From Amycolatopsis mediterranei (GTDB taxonomy: Bacteria > Actinomycetota > Actinomycetes > Mycobacteriales > Pseudonocardiaceae), in NCBI RefSeq assembly GCF_026017845.1, contig NZ_CP100416.1:7125749-7189748 (forward strand): 64,000 bases of DNA, given 5' to 3'. The position numbers and the translations under genes are program-made. Positions 43,566 through 52,400 of the stretch are shown here, piece after piece (within the stretch, counting starts at the first letter, position 1; each line of letters starts with the position of its first letter). Under the pieces are notes generated by a model that saw nothing but the letters and a program-made list of their open reading frames with translations, made no database searches and had not been told where the DNA came from.

Positions 43566-44606
43566 TCAGAGGAGGCGGAGGCGTTGGCCCCGGCCGGCTT
43601 TCTCCGCCTGGACGCGGACTTCGGCGAACAACGCCACGTCCAGTACGCCGAGGCCGAACGGGTTGACCACGACGTAGCCGTCCTCGGTGGGCCGGCCGGG
43701 ATGCGCCAGCAGTTCGGCGATCGTGGCGGTGACGGAGGGCCCGTCGGCGGCGGCCGGGGCGACCCGGCCGTCGTTGATGAGCCGGCCCAGCGGGCGGCGG
43801 GGGTTCTCGACGATGAGCCGGAGGTCGTCGATGTACAGCGAGTGGGCGCCGGTCAGGACCTCGTCGGTGAGGTCGCCGAGGGAGACGTTCACCAGCAGTG
43901 CGCCCCGGCTGATCCACGACTTCCGGACATAGCCTTCGGACGCGGTGGTGAGGAAGAAGACGATGTCCTGGCCATCCACGGCTTCCGGGACGCCGGAGGC
44001 GACCGTGACCGCCAACCGGGGATGCCGGGCCGTCAGCGCCTCGGCCAGGGCCTCCGCCGCGGCGGGCCGCTCGTCGAAGAGGGTGACCTCCCGGACCGTG
44101 TCCGTGCGGGAGAGCAGCAGGGCCAGGTGCAGCCGGGCCTGGGTCCCGCAGCCGACGACGGCGACGCGCGCCGCGGCGCCGTAGCCGGCCGCCTCGACGG
44201 CGAGCACGCTGACCGCCGCGGTGCGGACGGCGCTGAGGACCCCCACCTCCATGACCGTGGTCACCCGCGCGGTCTCCGGGTCGAAGCACAGGCCGAGACC
44301 GCCCGCGCGTTCCAGGCCGAGCTCCGGGTTGGTGACGCTGGCGTTGATGATCTTCATGCCGTAGTCGCGGCCCGCCACCGCGCCGGGCATGCCGATGGAG
44401 CGGGTGTAGGCGCCCTTCCCGTTGTGCCACGCCAGGTACGCCTCGCCGGGCAGGGTTGTGTTCCCGGCACCGTGGGCGAGGAGTGCGTCGCGGACGATGC
44501 CGACCGGGTCGCAGTCCTCGAGGCACTCGACCACCTCGTCCCGGCGGAGGAAGAGCAGGGACTCGGGCCGTGGCTCGGGCAGGGCACCGGTCAGCCAGGA
44601 ACTCAT
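43566..44606 (-). CDS. sbnB: SbnB-like enzyme: N-(1-amino-1-carboxy-2-ethyl)-glutamate dehydrogenase for L-Dap
   Basis: 346 residues of the ornithine cyclodeaminase/mu-crystallin family. Rossmann motif AARVAVVGCGTQARLHLALLL; substrate region RDYGMKIINASVTNPELGLERAGG; NVSLGDLTDEVL. In the SbnA/SbnB pathway it oxidatively splits the SbnA product into L-2,3-diaminopropionate and 2-oxoglutarate. Its ATG overlaps the SbnA stop by four bases (ATGA), an adjacency diagnostic of the pair. Confidence 0.9.
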   Translation of the reverse strand: MSSWLTGALPEPRPESLLFLRRDEVVECLEDCDPVGIVRDALLAHGAGNTTLPGEAYLAWHNGKGAYTRSIGMPGAVAGRDYGMKIINASVTNPELGLERAGGLGLCFDPETARVTTVMEVGVLSAVRTAAVSVLAVEAAGYGAAARVAVVGCGTQARLHLALLLSRTDTVREVTLFDERPAAAEALAEALTARHPRLAVTVASGVPEAVDGQDIVFFLTTASEGYVRKSWISRGALLVNVSLGDLTDEVLTGAHSLYIDDLRLIVENPRRPLGRLINDGRVAPAAADGPSVTATIAELLAHPGRPTEDGYVVVNPFGLGVLDVALFAEVRVQAEKAGRGQRLRLL

Positions 44607-45595
44607 GACCTCATCACCGTTTCGCTCGGGGAAAGGGGCTCGGTGGGGCTGAGACCGTAGGTGCGCTCGACCCAGTCCGAGTCGTAGATCGTGCTCAGGT
44701 AGCGGTCGCCGAAGTCGGGCGAGATCGCGACCACCGTGCTGCCCGGGGGAATGCGGTCGGCGTAGCTGCGAATGGCCCGGACCACCGTGCCGGTGGAGCC
44801 GCCGACGAGCAGGCCCGTGCGGCGCGACAGATCGCGGCACTCGCGGATCGTGTCGATCTCGCGGATCCGGACCAGGTCGTCGGGGGCGGTGGGGTCGCAG
44901 ATCTCGGGGTGCCTGCTGGTGCCGAGGCCGGGGATGTGCCGGGGGCCGGGTGCCTGCCCGAAGGTGACCGAACCGACCGAGTCGGCAGCGATGATCCGGG
45001 TGGCCGGGGACGACCGGCGGAACGCGGCCACACAGCCCATCATCGTGCCCGCGGTGCCGACCCCGACGAACAGGTAGTGCACGTGCGGCACGGCGTCCAG
45101 GATCGACCGGGCAGTCAGCCTGGCGTGCACGGCGGGGTTGGCCGGGTTGGCGTACTGGTTCACCCACACCAGCTCCGGGTCCTCGCGGAGCAGCCGCTCG
45201 ATGAGCCGGATCCGGGTGGCCAGGAAACCGCCGTTCTCGTCGCGGTCGCGCACGGTCAGCACGTCCGCGCCCATGGCCCGCATGTGGGCGATCGCCTGCG
45301 GGTTGGTCACCGGGTCGACCACACAGGTGAACCGGTAGCCGCGCTGGGCGCACACCTGGCTCAGCGCCACCCCGAGACTGCCGGACGACGATTCGACGAC
45401 CCGCCCGCCCGGCCGCAGCCTGCCGTCGCGCTCGACGGAGTCCACCAGGCCGAGCGCGGTCTTGAACTTGATCGACCCGGCGGGGTTGAGGCCCTCGATC
45501 TTGAGGATGACCCGGCTCTCGGCCAGCACCCCGGACAGTTCGAGGAACACGTCGTCGAAGACGAGTTCGGTGGCGTCGCGGTAGATGCGGCTCAT
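44603..45595 (-). CDS. sbnA: SbnA-like PLP enzyme: O-phosphoserine/glutamate condensing synthase for L-Dap
   Basis: 330 residues of the cysteine synthase (type II PLP) fold. Schiff-base Lys in NPAGSIKFKTALG, phosphate-binding SSSGSLGVALS, GVGTAGTMMG, and late VGGSTGTVVRA. SbnA joins O-phospho-L-serine with glutamate to give ACEGA, which SbnB converts to L-Dap. Relatives occur in staphyloferrin B, zwittermicin and viomycin/capreomycin pathways. Overlaps the stand-alone C-domain gene by four bases. Confidence 0.92.
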   Translation of the reverse strand: MSRIYRDATELVFDDVFLELSGVLAESRVILKIEGLNPAGSIKFKTALGLVDSVERDGRLRPGGRVVESSSGSLGVALSQVCAQRGYRFTCVVDPVTNPQAIAHMRAMGADVLTVRDRDENGGFLATRIRLIERLLREDPELVWVNQYANPANPAVHARLTARSILDAVPHVHYLFVGVGTAGTMMGCVAAFRRSSPATRIIAADSVGSVTFGQAPGPRHIPGLGTSRHPEICDPTAPDDLVRIREIDTIRECRDLSRRTGLLVGGSTGTVVRAIRSYADRIPPGSTVVAISPDFGDRYLSTIYDSDWVERTYGLSPTEPLSPSETVMRS

Positions 45596-46983
45596 CGGCG
45601 CCCGATCCGCAGGGCGGGCGCGCCCGGGCCGAAGAGGCCGGCGGCGGGGTGGTCGAGACCGCCGGCCAGCACGGTGAGGTAGTCCTCCGCCAGCTCGGCG
45701 ACGCGCGCCCGGGAGAAGTCCCGGCAGCGGTAGGTGACGTACAGCGTCGCGTGCTCCTCGTCGTGGCCGAGACGCACCGTGAGGGGACGCTCGGCGTACG
45801 GCAGGCGCGGCGGCAGGGGCTCCAGGTCGAGGCCGGCACCGTCGGTGGCCGTCTCACGGTCGACGCCGAACTCCACGCGGTCGAACAGCTCCGCGACGTG
45901 CCCCGGCAGCGCCCGCACCACCCGCTCGCGCGGCACGCCGGCGTGGTCGAGGTCCTCGGCGAACCGGTCCCGCGCGGTGGCGACCACGGTCTCGAAGGAC
46001 GGGCCACCCGCCAGGTCGAGCCGGCTCACCACGGCCTGGGAGAAGTCGGCGATCAGGCCTTCCACCTGGGCCCGGTCGCGCAAGGTGACCGGAACGGAGA
46101 CGGCGACGTCACGGGTGCCGCCGAGCCGGGCGAGCAGCACCTGGAACGCGGCGAGCGCGGTGACGAAGATCGTGGTGTCGTGGGCGCGGGCGAACGCGCG
46201 CAGCCGGGCGAACAGGTCGTCCGGGACGCCCACGGTGAGCAGGTCACCCCGGTGGGCGGGCCCGTCGAACGGCGGGAAGTCCGCCGGGATCGGGACGGCC
46301 GGCGCATCGGCGAGCCTGGTCCGCCAGTACTCGACGTTCGCGGTGACGGCGGCGGCCCGCCCCGGCCGGTCGCGCTGCCACACCACGAAGTCGGCGTACT
46401 GGATCGGCAGGGGCGCCAGGTCCGCGCCGAGGTAGGCCTCGGCGAGGTCGGCGAGCAGCACCTCGGTGGCCCGGGCGTCGGCGATGACGTGGTGCAGCAC
46501 GACGATCGCGATGTGCTCGTCGGCGGCCAAGCGCAGCAGCCGGAACCGGATCAGCGGGCCGGTGCGCAGGTCCATCGCCGGTTCCAGGGCGGCCAGGGTC
46601 TGCGCGGCGAAGTCGTCTTCGGTCGCCTCGACGACCGTCACCGGGACGTCGAGGACCGGGCTGATCACCTGCACCAGCCCGTCCGCGGTCTCCTCGAACG
46701 CGGTCCGCAGGGTCTCGTGCCGCCGCACGACGGCGGCGAGGGCGCGTTCGAGCGCGCGGACGTCCAGCGGGCCGCGCAGCCGGAGTCCGGTGAGGACGAC
46801 CCGATCCGGCCGGGCCGGGTCCCGCCACGCCCGGGCGCACGCCTCGGCCTGGGCCGGGGACGCCGGGAACCGGGCCGGGCCGGACGGCCTCGGCAGGCGG
46901 GGGATGGCCGGGGAGCCGCCGCGCAGCCGGCGCAGCAGCGCGGCCTCCAGCTCGGCTCGCGAAGTCGTGTCGGAGGGGTGCAC
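45592..46983 (-). CDS. Stand-alone NRPS condensation domain
   Basis: 463 residues, one C domain. Opening RFPASPAQAEACARAW, active-site HHVIADAR (HHxxxD kept, the usual next Gly is Ala), YADFVVWQRDR, and late SFETVVATARDRFAEDLDHAGVP. No A or PCP domain is attached. It probably condenses two carrier-bound or one free substrate in trans, for example for release or for attaching a side chain. GTG 46983 follows the thioesterase stop by three bases. Its stop overlaps SbnA. Confidence 0.85.
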   Translation of the reverse strand: MHPSDTTSRAELEAALLRRLRGGSPAIPRLPRPSGPARFPASPAQAEACARAWRDPARPDRVVLTGLRLRGPLDVRALERALAAVVRRHETLRTAFEETADGLVQVISPVLDVPVTVVEATEDDFAAQTLAALEPAMDLRTGPLIRFRLLRLAADEHIAIVVLHHVIADARATEVLLADLAEAYLGADLAPLPIQYADFVVWQRDRPGRAAAVTANVEYWRTRLADAPAVPIPADFPPFDGPAHRGDLLTVGVPDDLFARLRAFARAHDTTIFVTALAAFQVLLARLGGTRDVAVSVPVTLRDRAQVEGLIADFSQAVVSRLDLAGGPSFETVVATARDRFAEDLDHAGVPRERVVRALPGHVAELFDRVEFGVDRETATDGAGLDLEPLPPRLPYAERPLTVRLGHDEEHATLYVTYRCRDFSRARVAELAEDYLTVLAGGLDHPAAGLFGPGAPALRIGRR

Positions 46984-46986
46984 GCC

Positions 46987-47748
46987 TCACCCGGCCTGCG
47001 GCTGGTGGGTGCGGCCGAGGTCCGTCGCGAACGCGCGCAGCAGCGCCTCGGGACCCCCGATGAAGCCGTAGTGCGGGCCGTGCAGCAGCCGGAACGTGGT
47101 CTCGCCCAGCTCGGCCCAGTCGTGCAGCAGCTCGTGCGGGACCTCGACGTCCTCGTCCCAGCCGAGCACGGACGCCGGGCAGGGCAACGGTTCCGGCGGG
47201 CTGACCCCGTACGCCTTGTGGGCGTCCACATCGGACAGCAGCACTTCGAGGCTCAGGTCGACCATGTCCGGGCGCGGGACGCCGCCGAGCGCGGTGATCA
47301 GGGTGACGACCTCCGCGCGCAGCTCGTCCTCCGACATCTCCAGGAAGCGGCCGTGCGGGCCCTTGTGCGGGGCGACCTGGGAAGACACGAAGAGCCGAGC
47401 GGGCACCGGGAGGCCGCGCCGCTGCAGCCGCAGCGCGGTCTCGTAGGCGACGAGCGCCGAGCTGCAGTGCCCGAAGAACGCGAACGGCCGGTCGAGGTGG
47501 GGCGCCAGCGCGTCGCACAGCATCTCGGCCAGGGAACCGAAGGAAGAGAACGGTTCCTCCCGCATCCGGTTCTCCCGGCCGGGCAGCTGCACCGGGCAGA
47601 TCTCGATGTCGGCGACGGTCGCCGGCCACTGCCGGTACATGCTGGCGCCGCAGCCGGAATAGGGCAGGCAGAACAGCCGGACGCCGGCGTCGGGCGAGGG
47701 TTCGCGCAGGAACCACCGGGGACGGCGGGGCGCGCGGGTGGCGGTCAC
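46987..47748 (-). CDS. Type II thioesterase with Cys at nucleophile position
   Basis: 253 residues of the TEII alpha/beta-hydrolase family (RLFCLPYSGCGASMYRQWP; QLPGRENRM; catalytic Asp in LGWDEDVEVP; His in HGPHYGFIGG). The nucleophile elbow reads FFGHCSSALVAYE where GHSMG is usual, placing Cys at the Ser position and Ser for the following Gly. TEIIs free mis-primed carrier proteins; a Cys nucleophile is known in some peptide-releasing TEs. GTG 47748 overlaps the C-PCP stop (GTGA). Confidence 0.87.
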   Translation of the reverse strand: MTATRAPRRPRWFLREPSPDAGVRLFCLPYSGCGASMYRQWPATVADIEICPVQLPGRENRMREEPFSSFGSLAEMLCDALAPHLDRPFAFFGHCSSALVAYETALRLQRRGLPVPARLFVSSQVAPHKGPHGRFLEMSEDELRAEVVTLITALGGVPRPDMVDLSLEVLLSDVDAHKAYGVSPPEPLPCPASVLGWDEDVEVPHELLHDWAELGETTFRLLHGPHYGFIGGPEALLRAFATDLGRTHQPQAG

Positions 47749-49412
47749 GGGTTCTCCTTCACCGAGGCGTCCGGGTCCTGCTCGAGCATCCGCCGCAGCA
47801 CCATCGGCGCCAGCGTGGCGATGTCGACCCGGGTGGTCAGGTCGCGGACGCGGAACTCCACCCCGAACCGCTCGCGGATCCGGTTGCGCAGCTGGATCAA
47901 CGACAGCGAATCGCCGCCCAGGACGAAGAAGTCGTCGTCCATCCCGACCCGGCCGGCGCTCAGCAGCTCGCCGAACACCTCCTGCAGCTCGATCTCGATC
48001 GGGGTCTCCGGCGCGCGGTACGCGACTTCGGCGGCCACCGGCTCGGGCTGGGGTTCAACCGTCCGCTGCCGTGGTGGCTCGCGCACGGCGGCCAGGTCCA
48101 CCGGGGCGGCGGGATCGGCAACGATTCCGGCGAGGACGTCGACGAACGCGTCCGCCATTTCCTTCGCGGTGGCCTCGTCGAACAGGTCGCGGGAGTACTC
48201 CAGGAAGGCCCGGTACGCGCCGGTGCCGTCCGGCTCGAGGTCGAGGGCCAGCTCGTAGCCCGCGGTGCGGGTGTCCGCCCGCAGCGGCTCGAAGGCGAGC
48301 CCGGCGGCCCGCAGATCGACCGGGGGCTGGTTCTGCAGGACCAGCATCGCCTGCGCCTGCGGGGTGCCGGCTGGGGCGCCCCGCTCGGCGCGCAGGATCT
48401 CCAGGGCCAGCTCGAACGGGAACTCCTGGTGCTCGTACGCCCCGGCGCAGGTGGCGCGGACGCGGGCGAGGAGTTCGCGGGCCGGAAGCGCGTCATCGAG
48501 GTCGACGCGCAGCAGCAGCGGGTTGACGAAGAACCCGATCAGGTTCTCCACTTCCGGCCGGACCCGCCCGGCCATCGGGGAGACCACCGTGATGTCGCGC
48601 TGGCCGCTGTAGCGGGCCAGCAGCACGTCGAAGGCGGTGAGGAAGACCATGAACGCGGTGACGCGCTCCGCCCTGGCGAAGGCCTCCACCTCCCCGACGA
48701 GCGCGGCCGGCACCGCGAACACGTGCGTGGCGCCCTCGGCCGAGGGGACGGCCGGGTGCGGCCGGTCCGTGGCCAGCGTGAGGGCGGGTGCCCCGGCGAG
48801 ACTGCCTTTCCAGTACTCCTCGAGCGCGGCCAGCTTCGCGCCGGTCAGGTTTTCCCGTTGCCAGACCGCGAAGTCGGCGTACTGGATGGGCAGCGGCGGC
48901 AGCTCCGGCTCGCGGCCCTCGTGGTAGGCGACGTAGCAGGCGGCCAGCTCGGCGACGAAGATCGCCGAGGAAAGCCCGTCGGTGACGATGTGGTGCATGG
49001 TGAGCACGGCGATGTGCTCTTCGGGCGCGGTGCGCAGCAGCGCCAGGCGCACCAGCGGGCCGCGCTCGAGGTCGAACGGCACGCGGACTTCGGCGGCGAC
49101 CGCGGCCTCGGCGGCGGCCGGGTCGACGTCGGTGACGCCGACGGTCAGCACCGGCGCGGGCCCGATGACCTGGACCGGGCCGTCGTCGTCGAGCTCGAAC
49201 ACGGTGTGCAGGGCCTCGTGCCGGGCCACCACGGTGTTGAGGCCGCGTTCGAGTGCGTCCCGGTCGAGCGCGCCGGCCAGCCGGACCGCGGCCACCACGT
49301 GGTAGGTGGCCTGGCCGGGGTCCAGCTCGTTCTCCAGCCACATGCTCTGCTGGGCGAACGACGTCGGGACGACGAAGACGTCCTGTTCTTCTTCCTGGTG
49401 AACGTCGGTCAT
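47745..49412 (-). CDS. NRPS module C-PCP lacking an adenylation domain
   Basis: 555 residues. C domain (about 15-440): PTSFAQQSMWLENEL, active-site MHHIVTDGLSS near residue 140, YADFAVWQREN, and GFFVNPLLLRVDL. The PCP is at the end, with phosphopantetheine Ser in LGGDSLSLIQLR near residue 500. The linker has no A domain, so the PCP must be loaded by another protein. ATG 49412 overlaps the upstream NRPS stop (ATGA) and has AGGAG ten bases upstream. Confidence 0.9.
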   Translation of the reverse strand: MTDVHQEEEQDVFVVPTSFAQQSMWLENELDPGQATYHVVAAVRLAGALDRDALERGLNTVVARHEALHTVFELDDDGPVQVIGPAPVLTVGVTDVDPAAAEAAVAAEVRVPFDLERGPLVRLALLRTAPEEHIAVLTMHHIVTDGLSSAIFVAELAACYVAYHEGREPELPPLPIQYADFAVWQRENLTGAKLAALEEYWKGSLAGAPALTLATDRPHPAVPSAEGATHVFAVPAALVGEVEAFARAERVTAFMVFLTAFDVLLARYSGQRDITVVSPMAGRVRPEVENLIGFFVNPLLLRVDLDDALPARELLARVRATCAGAYEHQEFPFELALEILRAERGAPAGTPQAQAMLVLQNQPPVDLRAAGLAFEPLRADTRTAGYELALDLEPDGTGAYRAFLEYSRDLFDEATAKEMADAFVDVLAGIVADPAAPVDLAAVREPPRQRTVEPQPEPVAAEVAYRAPETPIEIELQEVFGELLSAGRVGMDDDFFVLGGDSLSLIQLRNRIRERFGVEFRVRDLTTRVDIATLAPMVLRRMLEQDPDASVKENP

Positions 49413-52400
49413 CGGCTCCGCTCCTGTGCGCCGGACGGGGAGGACGCGGGCCGCTTGCGGCGGAACGCCGAGCGGTCCAGCGCACGAATAGGCACAGCGG
49501 GCGCCTCGTCCTCCGGGGCCGGGTCCGGTCCCGGGCTGCTCCGGCCGTCGATGTACTCGGCGACCTCGGCGACGGTGGGGGTCTGGAACAGCTGGCCCAG
49601 CGGCAGGTCGACGGCGAACTCCTCGCGCAGCCGGTCGACGACGAGTGCCCCCATCAGTGAATGGCCGCCGAGGGCGAAGAAGTCGTCGTTGATGCCCATG
49701 TGGTCCACGCCGAGGATGTCCGACCAGATGTTCAGCACGGTCTTCTGCGTCGCGGTCCGGGGCTCGCCGGTGTCCGTCTCGGCCTCGGGCTCCGCACCGG
49801 CCGCCGCGGTGAAGACGGCGGTCTCCGTCGAGCCGTCGGGACGGTGCGGCCAGGCGGTGACCGGCACCACCGACGCGGGGACGACGTTGAGCGGCAGCCG
49901 GTCCCGCAGCCAGCCGCGGACCACGGCGGGCATCGTCCTGGCCCACTCGGCGAAGGCGGTGTCCGCGGCCAGCGGGCCGGGGCACGCCCCGGCGGGGACG
50001 GTCGCGGCGAGCACCCGCGAAAGCGGCACGGCGCTGCTCCCCTGCCGGCGCAGGGCCACGGTCAGTTCGGCGAACCCGGCCCCGGCCGGCCCGGCGGCCG
50101 CGTCGAAGCCCAGCGCGGCCGCCGCGGCCACCACCTCGGCCGGGTCCACCCCGGGCTCGGGATCGTCGAGGACCCGGCGCACTTCGCCGGCGGTGTCCGC
50201 GGTGGCGAGCCGGTCGAGCGCCGCCGCGACCCCGGTCAGGCCGGCCACCGGGATGCCGTGCAGGACAACGAGATCCGGCGCGACGGCGAGGAATTCGGCC
50301 AACCCGTCGGTGGTGACGTCCGCCCAAGCCGCTTCCCGGACCGGGGGCAGGGGATCGTCGAGAGCCACGTGCAGCACGACGTCGAACCGGAACCGGGTCA
50401 GCTCACTGGGGTGCGTGCCCACGCGACGCAGGACGGCCACGTCCCGCACCCCGGGCAGCCGGGCGGCCGCCTCGCGGAACCAGTCCGGGTGCAGGGCCAG
50501 GCCGCCGGTGGTGGCGGCCCGGTGGGCGACGGCCTCCCGCAGCCGGGCGGCGGGCGCGCCGGCCGGCACGCGGGCGGCCTCGGCGGCCAGGTGCGCCGCC
50601 TCCCGGGCGGTCAGGTCCGCCACGTCGGAGACGAACACGGTGCCGCCGGGGCGGGTCGCCCGGACCGCCTCGGCGAGGACGCGTTCGAGGTAACCGGGGC
50701 CGGGGCAGTACCCGGCGAGCCCGTTGACCACGACGGTGTCGAAGTCCCCGCCGAGGCCGGTCAGGTCGTCGGGGGGCAGGTCGGCCAGCTCGACGACGCC
50801 GGCCTTGGCGGCGAGCCGGTCGCGCTGCCGCTCGATGGAGCGGCGGGCGCGGCCGGACAGCTCGGTCGCCCGGTAGGCGTTACAGCGGGGGGCGAGCTTG
50901 AACAGCAGCTGCCCGTTGCGGCAGCCGATCTCCAGCACCCGCCGCGGCCCGGCGTCCAGGATGTGCCGCACCCCGCCGTCGAGCCACTCGCGCAGCGCCG
51001 CCGCGGGCAGCACCGCGCCGCTGTCCGGGCTGCGCCAGCCGGTGAGGTTGAGCAGCGGGTCGCTCTCCGGGTCCCGCGCGAGGTAGTCCTGGACGAACCG
51101 CTCGCGCCCGCCGTCGGCACCGGCCTGCGGGGCGGTCCGGGGCACGACGTGCGCGATCAGCTCACCGCTTTCGGTGCGGGAGAGGTGCGCGCGGGACACG
51201 GCCGGGTGCGCGGTCAGCTCCGCGACGACGTCGCCGAGTTCGGCCGGCCGCCCGGCCACCCACGTGCGCCCCGCCGGCTTGCCGAGAACCTCCAGCTCGC
51301 CCCGGACGTTCCAGCGAGCCCGGTCACCGGTGGGCACCAGGACGCCGGCCGCGAACACGTGCAGGTCACCCGCCACCCCGTCCGGCACGGGTTCGCCGCG
51401 CTCGTCGCGCACCTGGGGCCGGGCGCCCAGCGGGGAGCCGGCCGGGATCCGGCCGGAGGGCGCCGGCGCGGCCGGGTCCACCACGTGCGCGGCCACCGGG
51501 CCCGCCTCGGCGAGGGAGTAGAGGTTGACCAGCTCGGTGCCCGGGAACGCGCGGGCGAACGCGGCGACGGCGTCCGGCCACAGCGGCTCCCCCGTGCTGA
51601 GCACCCGGCGCGCGGGAGTGTCCAGTGTGGACAGCCGGGCCGGGTTGGTCAGCACCAAGTCCGCTGTCCCACCGGACTTCCCGACCACGACGGCGCCGCC
51701 GGCCACGACCGGCCACCACAGGGCGGTCACCAGGAGGTCGGGACTGACCCCCGGGGACACGGCGACCGTCGCGGCCGGGAACCGGGCCGCCAGTGCGCGG
51801 ACCCGGGCCGCCAGCTCGGCGTGGGAGTGGGTGGTCAGCGTGCCGCCTCGCGACCGCAGGCAGACCGCGGGCGCGTCCGAAGCGGGTGGCGGCAGCGGAT
51901 CCGTGACCGAGGAGCCGAGCGTGGCCACGTCGACGGCGGCGTCGCCGAGCACCTCCACCAGCGCCGCGGTCGTGAGCACGCGCTTCGGGGCCGCTTCCGC
52001 GATCGCCGCCGTGAGCTCGGCGCGGGTCAGGGCCGGGTCCAGCGGCAGGGCCACCGCCCCGGCCGCGAGGACCGCGTGCAGGGCGACCGCCAGCTCGGCG
52101 GTGTGCGGGAGGCAGAGCGCGACCACACTGCCGTCGGTCACGCAATGGTTGGCGCGCAGGTCGTGGGCCAGTCCGGTGACGCGCGCGGTGAACTCCGCTT
52201 GGGTCAGCACTTGGTCCCCCAGCACCACGTCCGCGGGGAGAGCCACGGGAGCGTCGGGGATTTCAGCGGCCGGGAGGTCGGCAGGCGCGGCCATCAGCGG
52301 CAGCCGCCACACCGGCGTCTCCGGATCGGCGACCGCGGCGGCGAGCACCGCGTACACCGAGTCCAGCAGCCGCCGCACGTACGGCTCGTCCATGATGTCC

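Noticed and set aside
46987..47748. Reading GHCSS as a sequencing error of GHSMG
   Set aside because: The frame is intact and neighbouring codons are normal. Several bases would have to be wrong together.
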